DNA from: a virus
IMG/VR virus record: IMGVR_UViG_3300025674_000090
Span: 1 to 43,833 of that record
Reading direction: 5' to 3' (one strand)
Length of the DNA stretch: 43,833 nucleotides
Part shown: positions 1-8,001 of the stretch, piece by piece
Position numbering within the stretch: the stretch's first letter is position 1
Layout: every line of letters starts with the position of its first letter
Notes under the pieces: model-generated
Seen by the model: the letters and a program-made list of their open reading frames with translations, nothing else
What the model was told of the DNA's origin: nothing
Databases searched by the model: none
Translations under genes and position numbers: made by a program

Positions 1-332
1 ATATGTGGTGGGATGGAGATAATGTAATAGGTAAAATAGAAATTTTACCTACTCCATCAGGTAACATATTAAAAGCACTGATTGAAAACGGTATAACCTG
101 TGGTGTTTCATCTCGTGGTATGGGCTCGTTACAACAAAGAGGAGAAATGTTAGAAGTACAAGATGACTTTGAATTACTTTGTTGGGATTTTGTATCAACC
201 CCTTCAAACCCAGGTTCATTTATGCAATTGGTAAAAGAAGGTTTAGATTTTTCTAAACAAAATAAATATGCTAAGGTAAATTCTATTATAACTGAGATTT
301 TATGTTCTAATGGACAGTGTCCAATTGTATAA
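1..332 (+). CDS. 21: Prohead core protease (T4 gp21-like), 3' part
   Basis: C-terminal ~109 residues of the serine protease that matures the T4-type prohead by cleaving scaffold and capsid proteins. The reading frame is open to the left edge, so the true start lies outside the window. Visible family signs are the GVSSRGMGSL segment, which carries the presumed catalytic serine of the S80 (gp21) family, and the following DFELLCWDFVSTPSNPG stretch. Scaffold and capsid genes follow directly, which is the T4 order 21-22-23. The catalytic histidine would be upstream and is not visible. A terminator follows the stop codon, so gp22-gp23 are transcribed separately from this gene. Confidence 0.85.
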   Translation, partial: MWWDGDNVIGKIEILPTPSGNILKALIENGITCGVSSRGMGSLQQRGEMLEVQDDFELLCWDFVSTPSNPGSFMQLVKEGLDFSKQNKYAKVNSIITEILCSNGQCPIV

Positions 333-374
333 AATTCAATAAAGTACCCCCCTTGGAATAGTATTCCTTGGCCC

Positions 375-404
375 AAGCCCTCGCAAGAGGGCTTTTCTTT
401 TTTT
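375..404 (+). terminator. Rho-independent terminator after gp21
   Basis: A perfect 8-bp stem (AAGCCCTC / GAGGGCTT) closed by a GCAA tetraloop is followed by a T-rich run. It separates the protease gene from the scaffold-capsid operon. Confidence 0.9.
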
Positions 405-416
405 AAAATTGTAATT

Positions 417-445
417 TTGGAATATCTTCATATATGTATTATTGT
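417..445 (+). promoter_or_regulatory. Probable promoter of the gp22-gp23 operon
   Basis: TTGGAA (417-422), a 17-base spacer and TATTGT (440-445). It matches the TTGG-N17-TATWWT pattern found elsewhere in the window, with a weaker -10 box. The following bases, GTATTCAC, resemble the GTATATTCAC of the promoter at 3509. Expected start of transcription is near 452. Confidence 0.5.
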
Positions 446-451
446 ATTCAC

Positions 452-483
452 GTGGACAATATACTATCCCATATAGTATCCAC
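452..483 (+). promoter_or_regulatory. Stem-loop at the predicted 5' end of the scaffold-capsid mRNA
   Basis: GTGG (452-455) pairs with CCAC (480-483), and ATACTAT (461-467) pairs with ATAGTAT (473-479). There is a small internal bulge and a five-base loop. It begins at the predicted transcription start, about 65 bases before the gp22 start codon. A role in mRNA stability is an inference. Confidence 0.45.
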
Positions 484-548
484 TTATGTAAAACAACTTA
501 TTACGATTCATGAATAATCGTAAATCCCAAACTTAAATTTTGAGGAAG

Positions 549-1775
549 ATGAAAAACAACAGAGAAATGCTCAAAGAAGCAATCGCTGAAGCTAGAACTG
601 TTAAAGAAACAGCTATAGCCAACGCAAAACTTGCTTTGGAAGAAACTATTACTCCTAAACTAAAGTCAATGCTAGCTAAAAGGTTAGAAGAGATGGAACT
701 TGAAGAAGAATTAGACGAAACCGAAGCAGAAAAAATGAAAGGTAAGGAAATGAAAGAAACTATGAAATCAGAAATGGAAAAAGCAATGTCCTATGAAATG
801 GAAGAAGCTTATGACACGAACGAAGAAATGAATCTTGAGGAAATCCTTGCTGAACTCGAAGAAGAACTTGAGGAAACTAATATTGACCCAGGAGCTGAAC
901 CAAAATCCTTTCTTAAGAAAAAACCAGATTATGCTCAACTTGAAGAAGAAGAGATTACTGAAGGTGGAAACGAAGTAACTGAACAAGAAGAAGAAATGGA
1001 CATGGACATGGATATGGATATGGAAATGGATTCTGAAATGGAAAGTGATGATGAGGAAATTGATTTAGAAGAAATGTCTGAAGAAGATCTTAAATCTTTT
1101 ATCGAGGATGTTATTAAAGACATGGTTGAAGCTGGTGAGTTAGAAGCTGGAGATGAATTTGAAACTGAAGATGAAGAAGCTGAAGGTGAAGATGAAATCG
1201 AAATGGAAGACGAAACAGAAGCAATCATGGAAAGTGATGAAGAAATAAAAGAAGCTCTTGATTTGGGCGTAACAGATGCTGAATTTATAGCGTCAATGCT
1301 AGGAGGAATTGCTTTAGTGGGTGGTGTTGCTGCCTCTGCAGCTAAAGAAGAACTAGCTGCTGCTGTTAAAAAAGGAAAAGGAGCTGTTGCTGCTACGATT
1401 GAAAAGCTTTTAGGTAAAGGTGGTGTTGCTGAAATGGAAGAAATAACAAATGAAGTTGAATCATTGAAAAATGAAATCAATGAAGTTAATCTTTTAAATG
1501 CTAAATTACTTTACTTAAATAAAATCTTCAGAGCTAAAAACCTAACTGAAAACCAAAAAGCAAAAATTATTCCTGCTTTTGATAAAGCTGCTACCGTAAA
1601 AGAAGCAAAACTTATTTTTGAAACCATTTCTGAGAATCTTTCAGATTCAAAGAAATCAATTAAAGAAAATCGTTCTTTAGCTTCTAAACCTGTAGGGGTT
1701 GCTCCAAAAAGGGAAGTAATTGTAGAAGTTGATTCTCAAGTTGCTAGATGGCAAAAGTTAGCTGGAATTAAATAA
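549..1775 (+). CDS. 22: Prohead core scaffolding protein (T4 gp22-like)
   Basis: About 408 residues, extremely rich in Glu and Lys. It lies between the prohead protease and the major capsid protein, the position and composition of the T4 scaffold core protein, which is packed inside the prohead and then degraded by gp21. Residues ~35-225 are almost entirely charged and should be helical. A Gly/Ala-rich hydrophobic patch (IASMLGGIALVGGVAASA) interrupts this in the middle. The C-terminus RWQKLAGIK looks like the capsid-contacting tail of related scaffolds (inference). I chose ATG 549 over an in-frame TTG at 540 because the bases before 549 include GAGGA, although its spacing is short. It carries a Met-Asp hexamer repeat and is larger than T4 gp22 (~269 aa). 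Confidence 0.8.
   Translation: MKNNREMLKEAIAEARTVKETAIANAKLALEETITPKLKSMLAKRLEEMELEEELDETEAEKMKGKEMKETMKSEMEKAMSYEMEEAYDTNEEMNLEEILAELEEELEETNIDPGAEPKSFLKKKPDYAQLEEEEITEGGNEVTEQEEEMDMDMDMDMEMDSEMESDDEEIDLEEMSEEDLKSFIEDVIKDMVEAGELEAGDEFETEDEEAEGEDEIEMEDETEAIMESDEEIKEALDLGVTDAEFIASMLGGIALVGGVAASAAKEELAAAVKKGKGAVAATIEKLLGKGGVAEMEEITNEVESLKNEINEVNLLNAKLLYLNKIFRAKNLTENQKAKIIPAFDKAATVKEAKLIFETISENLSDSKKSIKENRSLASKPVGVAPKREVIVEVDSQVARWQKLAGIK
996..1031 (+). repeat. Hexamer tandem repeat inside gp22
   Basis: Six consecutive ATGGAN hexamers (two ATGGAC, two ATGGAT, ATGGAA, ATGGAT) encode alternating Met and Asp/Glu. This microsatellite-like run may vary in copy number between relatives. Confidence 0.8.
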
Positions 1776-1804
1776 ATTATAAATTAAATTAAAAAAAAAG
1801 AAAA

Positions 1805-3433
1805 ATGTCACAATTAAATTCTCTTTTAGAAAGCTCGGCTGGTTCTTGGAAGAACCTTCAGAGTGATGCCGCTAGATTAGCAGGCAAGTGGGAAAAGACA
1901 GGATTGCTAGAAGGTATCAACACTGAGACCGAAAAGAACAATATGTCTATGATCCTCGAAAATCAAGCTAAGCAATTAGTAGTTGAATCTTCACTTTCAG
2001 GTGGAGGGGTATCTGGTGGTACTTTTACTGCTGGAACAGGTGAGCAATGGGCTGGAGTAGCTCTTCCACTTGTACGTAAGGTATTTGGTCAAATCGCTGC
2101 TCAGGAATTCGTTTCTGTTCAACCTATGAACCTACCTTCAGGTCTTGTATTCTTCCTAGATTTCCAGTATGGAACTGTTAAGAATCCATTCAGTACTGCT
2201 GGTGGTAATGTTTACGAATCTGGATCTATGTATGGTTTGACTGAAGGTGGATCTGCTCCATCAGAAGGTCTTTATGGTGCTGGTAGATTTGGATATTCTA
2301 TCAACAACACTGCTTCTGTATTTACTGCAACTGTAACCACCGCTTCATTTGCTCAGGTAAATTTTGATTCAACTTATTCTGCATCTGTTGCTAATGGTGA
2401 TTTCAAAGCTGTAGCTGTTGATATGTCTAACACAAATGCAGATCTTAAAGCTGCTCGTGCTTTTCACGTAGCATCAGGTTCATTAGTAAATATAAATCCT
2501 GCTTTCACCACTGTAAGTGGAAACACCGTAACTTTCATTACTGATGGAGGTTCAGAAGCTGGTACTTATAACAATTTCCCTGTTACTTTCTCACTAGCTC
2601 CACTAGATAATGCTCGTGGTGATTTTGAAGACGGTAATACTACATTGAATCCTGAAAATGGAACTATCTCAATTCCTGAGGTAAATGTTAAGTTGAAATC
2701 AGAATCAATCGTTGCTAAAACACGTAAGTTGAAAGCTGTTTGGACTCCTGAATTCGCTCAAGATCTTAACGCTTACCAATCTTTGGATGCTGAAGCTGAA
2801 TTGACATCTATCATGAGCGAGTATATCTCATTAGAGATTGATCTCGAAATTCTTGATATGTTGATTTCTTCTGTTCCTGTTGGAAGCACAGAATTCTGGT
2901 CAGCTGAAAACAACCAAGCAATTAATGCTGGTGAAACTGCTTTCACTTCTTTAACTTCTGGTTTCTATAACACACAAGGACAATGGTTCCAAACACTTGG
3001 TACTAAAGTACAGAAATTGTCTAACAGAATTCACCAATTAACTCTTAGAGGTGGTGCTAATTTCATGGTATGTTCTCCAACTGTAGCTACAGTTCTTGAA
3101 TCAATCCCTGGATATGCTGCTGATTCTAACGGTGATGCTGCTCAAGCTAAGTATGCTTTTGGTGTACAGAAAGTTGGTCAGTTGAATGGTAGATATCAAG
3201 TTTACAAGAATCCATATATGACTGAGAATCAGATATTGATGGGTTTCAGAGGAACACAATTCCTTGAGACAGGTGCTGTATTTGCTCCATATATTCCATT
3301 GATCATGACTCCTCTTGTATACGATCCAGATACATTTACACCACGTAAAGGTCTCTTAACTCGTTATGCTAAGAAGATGATTAGACCCGAATTTTTCGGC
3401 TTGATAAAAGTAAGTGGTTTGAACACTATCTAA
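1805..3433 (+). CDS. 23: Major capsid protein (T4 gp23-like)
   Basis: 542 residues, close to the T4 length of ~521. It forms the hexamers of the head shell. The segment EWAGVALPLVRKVFGQIAAQEFVSVQPMNLPSGLVFFLDFQYG corresponds to the conserved T4 region ending in GVQPMNSPTG (residues split here by the limit: key parts are VQPMNLPSG and FFLDFQYG). The C-terminal FGLIKVSGLNTI is typical of the family. As in T4, the N-terminal ~61 residues are probably removed by the prohead protease: VVE at 59-61 fits the (I/L/V)-X-E cleavage rule and lies where T4 gp23 is cut. The ATG is preceded by a pure A-rich stretch without a Shine-Dalgarno site. A strong terminator follows. Confidence 0.95.
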   Translation: MSQLNSLLESSAGSWKNLQSDAARLAGKWEKTGLLEGINTETEKNNMSMILENQAKQLVVESSLSGGGVSGGTFTAGTGEQWAGVALPLVRKVFGQIAAQEFVSVQPMNLPSGLVFFLDFQYGTVKNPFSTAGGNVYESGSMYGLTEGGSAPSEGLYGAGRFGYSINNTASVFTATVTTASFAQVNFDSTYSASVANGDFKAVAVDMSNTNADLKAARAFHVASGSLVNINPAFTTVSGNTVTFITDGGSEAGTYNNFPVTFSLAPLDNARGDFEDGNTTLNPENGTISIPEVNVKLKSESIVAKTRKLKAVWTPEFAQDLNAYQSLDAEAELTSIMSEYISLEIDLEILDMLISSVPVGSTEFWSAENNQAINAGETAFTSLTSGFYNTQGQWFQTLGTKVQKLSNRIHQLTLRGGANFMVCSPTVATVLESIPGYAADSNGDAAQAKYAFGVQKVGQLNGRYQVYKNPYMTENQILMGFRGTQFLETGAVFAPYIPLIMTPLVYDPDTFTPRKGLLTRYAKKMIRPEFFGLIKVSGLNTI

Positions 3434-3461
3434 ATCGTTGATTTAGACTTACTATAAAAAG

Positions 3462-3489
3462 AAAGGGACGCGTTTCGCGTCCCTTTTTT
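3462..3489 (+). terminator. Rho-independent terminator after gp23
   Basis: An 11-bp perfect stem (AAAGGGACGCG / CGCGTCCCTTT) with a TTT loop runs into a T tract. It ends the capsid operon. Confidence 0.95.
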
Positions 3490-3508
3490 ATATGTTTTAG
3501 TATTTTAT

Positions 3509-3537
3509 TTGGTTATTACAACAATTGTTCGTATATT
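3509..3537 (+). promoter_or_regulatory. Promoter, first of a tandem pair
   Basis: TTGGTT (3509-3514), 17-base spacer, TATATT (3532-3537). The 17-base block ATTGTTCGTATATTCAC (3524-3540) recurs with one change 88 bases downstream. The predicted start, near 3544, lies ~110 bases before the next annotated gene. Confidence 0.65.
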
Positions 3538-3541
3538 CACG

Positions 3542-3606
3542 GGGTAAATGAGAAACGAAATACATCAAAGAAAACCAAAGATTTCCACTAGAAAATTTGG
3601 TTACCC
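3542..3606 (+). promoter_or_regulatory. Structured leader between the tandem promoters
   Basis: GGGTAA (3542-3547) can pair with TTACCC (3601-3606), and CCAAA (3575-3579) with TTTGG (3596-3600), so the RNA started at the first promoter could fold over ~65 bases. A short open frame of 28 codons, rich in Arg and Lys (3548-3634), lies in the same stretch, right after the predicted transcription start. Its TTGG bases also form the -35 box of the second promoter. Confidence 0.4.
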
Positions 3607-3625
3607 GAGGTATTGTTCGTATATT
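3597..3625 (+). promoter_or_regulatory. Promoter, second of a tandem pair
   Basis: TTGGTT (3597-3602), 17-base spacer, TATATT (3620-3625), with ATTGTTCGTATATTTAC at 3612-3628. It probably drives the accessory block 3656-5529. Confidence 0.65.
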
Positions 3626-3655
3626 TACATATAAAGAAATAAAAAAATAAAGGTT

Positions 3656-3931
3656 ATGTCAAATAAAAAAATCAAAGATCAATTACAAAAAGGTAATGTA
3701 AAATTTACAGTTGAAGGTATTACTACTTATTGTAAAGGTGATGATGGTGAATATGGAATGAATCCAAAAGTATTTGAAGTTTCCCATAATGGAATGTCAA
3801 TCCATTCAGATTGGTCTGGGATGAATGTTAATAAATGGGGTCCTACCTGTGTTACATTATACACATATAATATGTTGGGTAAAAAATCAATAGGTAAAAT
3901 AAAATATTCAGAAATTACAATTAAAAAATAA
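3656..3931 (+). CDS. Hypothetical small protein of the accessory block
   Basis: 91 residues; I do not recognise the family. It is basic at both ends (MSNKKIKDQLQKGN, KYSEITIKK), with a central Gly/Asp/Trp-rich part likely to form beta strands. No membrane segment or signal peptide is visible. It is the first gene after the tandem promoters. The 22 bases around its start codon (3643-3664) are identical to those around the next gene's start (3931-3952), so the two genes share a duplicated initiation region and probably a common translation rate. Confidence 0.7.
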   Translation: MSNKKIKDQLQKGNVKFTVEGITTYCKGDDGEYGMNPKVFEVSHNGMSIHSDWSGMNVNKWGPTCVTLYTYNMLGKKSIGKIKYSEITIKK

Positions 3932-3943
3932 AAAATAAAGGTT

Positions 3944-4732
3944 ATGTCAAATCAAGTAAAAAGAGGTCGTCCACGTAAAACTCAAGTAGTAAAAACATTT
4001 AATCCTTCATCTGTTAAATTGTTTAGAGGTTCGGATTTAAGTTTCAATAATAGTTTATTTATTCCTTTAAAAACTAATCGTGAGATTGATGTTATCCTTT
4101 CAACCGAAGGTGGATTAATGCCAGGTACCAATATGGTATTTGTTGGTGGTCCAGGTTCAGGTAAAAGTACTGTTACTTTAGATATGCTATCAGCTCTTAC
4201 AGATCAAGGACTTAAGTGTTTGTTTGTGAGTGGTGAAATGGATGAAATTGCTCATTACAAGTATTGTAAAAGATTACCTAAGTTTAAAAATGTTCAAACA
4301 TTATTTTTGAAAAACTATGCTGAAACTGTAAAGGAAACTTTAGAGTATGTTTTCAATCAAGGTTATGATGTAATTGCTATTGATTCACTTGCTGAGGTAA
4401 TTGAAATGGTAAAAGATAATTACAGAACTACTGAAAGTGCTGCTGAAAGTTGGTTGCTTAACTTACAAGATAAGCATAAAAAAGGTGAAAATAAGTGTTC
4501 ATATTATACTACTTTCATCAATATTCAACAAGTTACTAAAGCTGGTGATTTTGCAGGATCTAACCGTCTTAAACACATGACTGACGCAATGGCAAAAATT
4601 GAAGTTTCTAAAGATGGTTTAGAACGTACAATTCATTTTGATAAAAATAGAGATTGTGATAAAAGTTTTAAAATGTATTTTTCAATCCATCGAGATACAG
4701 TTCATTACTCATACGAGTTTACTAACGATTAA
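3944..4732 (+). CDS. RecA/RadA-superfamily ATPase with N-terminal AT-hook
   Basis: 262 residues. A basic N-terminus contains RGRPRK (7-12), an AT-hook-like motif that would bind the minor groove of AT-rich DNA. A RecA-type ATPase core follows: Walker A GGPGSGKST (68-76), a Walker-B-like strand YDVIAIDSLAEV (141-152), and TTFINIQQVTK, which resembles the L2-side strand of RadA/DnaB/KaiC-like proteins. It is shorter than the UvsX/RecA homologue at 30999 and lacks the RecA C-terminal region, so it is a second, different RecA-fold ATPase. It sits in an operon with a DUF932-like gene, not with replication genes. A DNA-repair or recombination-mediator role is inference. Confidence 0.75.
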   Translation: MSNQVKRGRPRKTQVVKTFNPSSVKLFRGSDLSFNNSLFIPLKTNREIDVILSTEGGLMPGTNMVFVGGPGSGKSTVTLDMLSALTDQGLKCLFVSGEMDEIAHYKYCKRLPKFKNVQTLFLKNYAETVKETLEYVFNQGYDVIAIDSLAEVIEMVKDNYRTTESAAESWLLNLQDKHKKGENKCSYYTTFINIQQVTKAGDFAGSNRLKHMTDAMAKIEVSKDGLERTIHFDKNRDCDKSFKMYFSIHRDTVHYSYEFTND

Positions 4733-4743
4733 AATTAAATAAA

Positions 4744-5529
4744 ATGAAAAACTTAAATTTAATACCACTAAATAACGATATTAATAAGTTACAAGGTTTT
4801 ATTCCTTCACTTGATAAAAATTGGAGGAACTCACAACGAATCAAATCTAATCAATTTCAAATTGAAACCTTAGATGCAATTTCAGATTTACAAAAATATG
4901 GTTGGGAGATTTCAGGAGCAAGAGAGGTTAGGGATAAACGTTCTCGCAAAGTTTCAAACCATCTAATTAAATTAGATCATCCTGATTTTCAAATTAAAAA
5001 TAAATCAGGTAACTCTGAAGCTGTAGCTTCAATGAGGTTATATAATAGTTGTGATGGTTCCTCACCATTAGAGATGGATTTTGGTGTTTTTCGTCAAGTG
5101 TGTTCAAATGGTATAGTAGCTAATACCTCTTATAGTAATCATAAAGTTCAACATACTGAAAAAGGAAATAGTAAAGTTCATGAAATTTTGATGGATGCTA
5201 ATATTCAAGCTAATTTAGTAATAGATGAATTTAATAAACTTAAAACTGTTGAATTAGATCCTATAAAAGCTATAAAATTAGCTTCAGATGCTGCTCGTAT
5301 TAGATTTGGTAATATATCTAATTTTGATGTAAATCAACTATTGGAACCTGTTAGAGTTGAAGATACTGATAATGATGTTTGGACTGTATTTAATCGAATC
5401 CAGGAAAATTTAACTCAATCTAATAGATTATATAATAGAGATGGTAGTAAAATTTCAGGAGTATCATCAGTAAATGAAGATACTCGAATTAATAAAGCAT
5501 TATTTGAAAAAGCTTATGCATTAGTTTAA
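4744..5529 (+). CDS. DUF932-like protein
   Basis: 261 residues resembling the DUF932 family of phage and plasmid proteins. An N-terminal region ends in DLQKYGWEISGAREVR. The core SNHLIKLDHPDF and the later VCSNGIVANTSY match the family's conserved HP and C-NG(I/M) motifs. The biochemical function of the family is not established. It follows the AT-hook ATPase by 11 bases with an A-rich leader and ends at a terminator. The pairing suggests a joint role in DNA handling, but that is only inferred from position. Confidence 0.65.
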   Translation: MKNLNLIPLNNDINKLQGFIPSLDKNWRNSQRIKSNQFQIETLDAISDLQKYGWEISGAREVRDKRSRKVSNHLIKLDHPDFQIKNKSGNSEAVASMRLYNSCDGSSPLEMDFGVFRQVCSNGIVANTSYSNHKVQHTEKGNSKVHEILMDANIQANLVIDEFNKLKTVELDPIKAIKLASDAARIRFGNISNFDVNQLLEPVRVEDTDNDVWTVFNRIQENLTQSNRLYNRDGSKISGVSSVNEDTRINKALFEKAYALV

Positions 5530-5553
5530 AACACTTTATTTTTATTTCTTTAT

Positions 5554-5587
5554 AAGGGGCCTAAGTTATGCTTAGGTCCTTTTTTTG
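5554..5587 (+). terminator. Rho-independent terminator after the accessory block
   Basis: CCTAAG (5560-5565) pairs with CTTAGG (5571-5576). The stem is extended by G-C, G-T and A-T pairs to AAGGGG/TCCTTT and followed by seven T. It isolates the accessory block from phoH. Confidence 0.85.
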
Positions 5588-5592
5588 TTTTA

Positions 5593-5600
5593 ATATTTAT
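5593..5600 (+). promoter_or_regulatory. Putative late promoter element before phoH
   Basis: ATATTTAT 25 bases before the phoH start codon and directly after a terminator. It matches the element seen before other morphogenesis genes. Confidence 0.45.
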
Positions 5601-5625
5601 TAGAAATAAATAAATTTAGTTCTTT

Positions 5626-6339
5626 ATGGCGTCCAATCATCATACCGATGAGGTATTTAAACAAAAGAGAATACCCAAAAATCCTATTAAATTTAAAATT
5701 CAATTAAATGAAGAGCAAAAAGAAGCAAAAGAAGAAATATTAAGAAATACCCTTACTTTATTGGCAGGCTCAGCAGGCTCAGGTAAAACTTTATTAGCAT
5801 GTCAAATAGCATTGGATGGTCTCTTTTGTAGACAATACGAAAAGATTATAATCACCCGTCCTACCGTATCAAAAGAGGACATCGGTTTTTTACCGGGGGA
5901 TCTACGTGAAAAAATGGATCCTTGGGTGCAACCCATCTATCAAAATATGTATGCTTTATATGATAAAGTAAAAATTGAAAAATATATTGAAAATGGTCAA
6001 ATAGAAATAGTACCTGTTTCATTTATGCGAGGTAGAACATTTTTAGATTCTTGCATAATTGTAGATGAGGCTCAAAATGTTACTCATGAACAAATGGAAA
6101 TGATTGTAACTAGAATTGGTTTACGTTCTAAAATGATTATTTGTGGTGATGATCACCAAGTAGATTTAAAATCAAAAAGAGATTCTGGTTTTAGATTTTT
6201 ATACTCAGCAGCTCGTAAAATTAAAAATATGTGTGCTATTACTTTAAAACAAAACCATAGAGATCCTATAGTAAGTGGATTAATTGAATTATATGAGGAG
6301 GCAGCTGAAGTAGGAATAGTATCAGGTAGTAAAAAATAA
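5626..6339 (+). CDS. phoH: PhoH-family ATPase
   Basis: 237 residues. The PhoH ATPase core is plain: LAGSAGSGKTLLA (Walker A, ~46-58), TRPTVSKEDIGFLPGD, SFMRGRTFLDSCIIVDEAQN (Walker B), GDDHQVDL and LKQNHRDPIV, all in the order of the family. PhoH-like proteins are common in marine phages. Their role is unsettled, with RNA-related helicase/NTPase activity suggested; the name comes from the phosphate-regulated E. coli gene and does not prove a phosphate function here. The gene lies alone between a terminator and the neck genes, in a late-gene setting. There is no Shine-Dalgarno site. Confidence 0.92.
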   Translation: MASNHHTDEVFKQKRIPKNPIKFKIQLNEEQKEAKEEILRNTLTLLAGSAGSGKTLLACQIALDGLFCRQYEKIIITRPTVSKEDIGFLPGDLREKMDPWVQPIYQNMYALYDKVKIEKYIENGQIEIVPVSFMRGRTFLDSCIIVDEAQNVTHEQMEMIVTRIGLRSKMIICGDDHQVDLKSKRDSGFRFLYSAARKIKNMCAITLKQNHRDPIVSGLIELYEEAAEVGIVSGSKK

Positions 6340-6360
6340 AAGTTGTTCCGTTTTTTTCTA

Positions 6361-6373
6361 ATATTTATAAATA
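6361..6373 (+). promoter_or_regulatory. Putative late promoter before the neck gene block
   Basis: ATATTTATAAATA. It includes a 12-bp perfect palindrome (6362-6373) and the exact T4 late -10 sequence TATAAATA (6366-6373). TTGTTC at 6343-6348 is 17 bases upstream of TATAAA. The ATG at 6383 would have a very short leader. Confidence 0.5.
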
Positions 6374-6382
6374 AAAAATGTA

Positions 6383-6832
6383 ATGGCATCTATTTTAACT
6401 CCTACTACTTTTAAAGTTAACATTCAAGAAGAACATATAGTAAAAAATACTCGAACAGTTAATAATACTACTTTTGAGATAAATAATGTAACTAATGTTG
6501 ATCGAAGAATTGTAACTTGCCCTACTACTACCTCTATTTCTTTAATAGATATTAACGGGGTAAATCCGGGAGCTGGTACTTTTCCTTCATCAAGCTTACA
6601 ATATTTAAGAATTACTAACTTAGATAATGCCTTTAATCTAATGCTAACTTTTAGCAGTTCAAAAGATGAATATTGGAGCCAGGAATTAACTCCTACTTCT
6701 TCATACTTTCTAGCTAGTGCTAATGTAACCGGAAGTGGGTTTGTTAGTGATTTATCTTCTAGTATCGAAAATATTAAAGCTTATGCTATAAGTAGTAGTA
6801 TTGATGTTGAGTATGTACTTGTAAACGCTTAA
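6383..6832 (+). CDS. Putative beta-rich virion protein
   Basis: 149 residues, rich in Ser, Thr and Asn with alternating hydrophobic residues, as in small beta-sandwich head or neck decoration proteins of phages. I do not recognise a specific family. It lies immediately upstream of gp13 and behind a late-type promoter, which supports a structural role. It has no signal peptide, membrane segment or catalytic motif. Confidence 0.6.
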   Translation: MASILTPTTFKVNIQEEHIVKNTRTVNNTTFEINNVTNVDRRIVTCPTTTSISLIDINGVNPGAGTFPSSSLQYLRITNLDNAFNLMLTFSSSKDEYWSQELTPTSSYFLASANVTGSGFVSDLSSSIENIKAYAISSSIDVEYVLVNA

Positions 6833-6842
6833 TTAAAAAAAC

Positions 6843-7988
6843 ATGGCAGTAATACCAATATGGCCCGGATCTAGCTCATTTGCCTCAGGAAGCACTCCTT
6901 TTGGTTTCTATGATAGTGATTTAGAATTTCAACAAGATTCAGATAAAGTAGCTAATTTTTGTGCTAGAAGATTAGGCTACCCTATTGTAGATGTAGAATT
7001 ACAAGACATTAACTTTTATGCTGCTTTTGAAGAAGCAATAACTACTTATGGTAATGAATTATATGCTTATCAAGTAAGAGAAAATTATTTATCTTTAGAA
7101 GGAGCTTCAAATACTATAGATCCAAAAAATACTTTATTAACTCCTACCTTAAATAGAATAATTGATTTTTCTCAACAATACGGAATTGAAGCTGGTGTTG
7201 GGGGTAATATCGATTGGTATGATGGTTTAGTAAGTTTAACTGCTAGTGTTCAAGATTATGATTTAAATGCTTGGGCTATTGAGCAGGGATATGATAGTGG
7301 GGATATTGAGATTAAAAGAGTATTTTACGAATCACCCCCTGCTATCGTAAGATATTTTGACCCCTACGCAGGCACAGGAACTGATTTGCAAGGTTTATTA
7401 CAAACTTTTGGGTTTGGTAATTATTCACCGGGTATTAACTTTTTATTAATGCCTATAAGCTATGATTTGCAAAAAATCCAAGCTATTGAATTTAATGACC
7501 AAATTAGAAAATCTAATTACTCATTTGAAATTAGAAATAATAAATTAAAAATATTCCCTATCCCCTCAGATGACGCAAAATTAAAAATACAATATATTTT
7601 AAAATCTGAAAGAGCAGCAGCGGCATTCCAAGATGGTACTAATAAAATTACAGATGTATCTAATGTTCCTTACACTAATCCTATTTATTCTAAGATAAAT
7701 TCAGTAGGTAGAAGTTGGATATTTGAATACACATTATCTCTAGTAAAAGAAATGTTAGGATATGTAAGAGGCAAATATGGGTCCGTGCCAATCCCAGGTG
7801 ATACCGTAACTTTAAATCAAAGTGATTTAATTACAGCTGCAACATCTGAAAAAACAGCTTTAATTGAAAGGTTAAGAACTTATTTTGATGAGACTTCTCG
7901 TAAAAATTTATTAGAAGCTAGGACCAAAGAAACAGAATTTAGAAAACAGGAATTAAATGAAGTACCATTTACAATTTATATCTCATAA
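6843..7988 (+). CDS. 13: Neck protein (T4 gp13-like)
   Basis: 381 residues. The N-terminal block DKVANFCARRLGYPIVDVELQDINFYAAFEEA has the form of the cyanophage-type gp13 head-completion protein (key parts DKVANFCARRLG and DVELQDINFYAAFEEA). This protein joins the portal to gp14 and closes the filled head. The C-terminal half contains KLKIQYILKSERAAA and a helical WIFEYTLSLVKEMLGYVRGKYG. It is followed by gp14 and gp15 in the T4 order 13-14-15. The leader is A-rich with no Shine-Dalgarno site. Confidence 0.85.
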   Translation: MAVIPIWPGSSSFASGSTPFGFYDSDLEFQQDSDKVANFCARRLGYPIVDVELQDINFYAAFEEAITTYGNELYAYQVRENYLSLEGASNTIDPKNTLLTPTLNRIIDFSQQYGIEAGVGGNIDWYDGLVSLTASVQDYDLNAWAIEQGYDSGDIEIKRVFYESPPAIVRYFDPYAGTGTDLQGLLQTFGFGNYSPGINFLLMPISYDLQKIQAIEFNDQIRKSNYSFEIRNNKLKIFPIPSDDAKLKIQYILKSERAAAAFQDGTNKITDVSNVPYTNPIYSKINSVGRSWIFEYTLSLVKEMLGYVRGKYGSVPIPGDTVTLNQSDLITAATSEKTALIERLRTYFDETSRKNLLEARTKETEFRKQELNEVPFTIYIS

Positions 7989-8001
7989 AAAATAATTAAG
8001 A

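Noticed and set aside
935-1480. 181-codon open frame on the - strand
   Set aside because: It is the complement of the Glu/Lys-rich gp22 gene; the predicted product is a Ser/Ile-rich low-complexity shadow with no start signals.
3548-3634. 28-codon basic reading frame as a confirmed gene
   Set aside because: Too short and overlapping a promoter; kept only as part of a finding.
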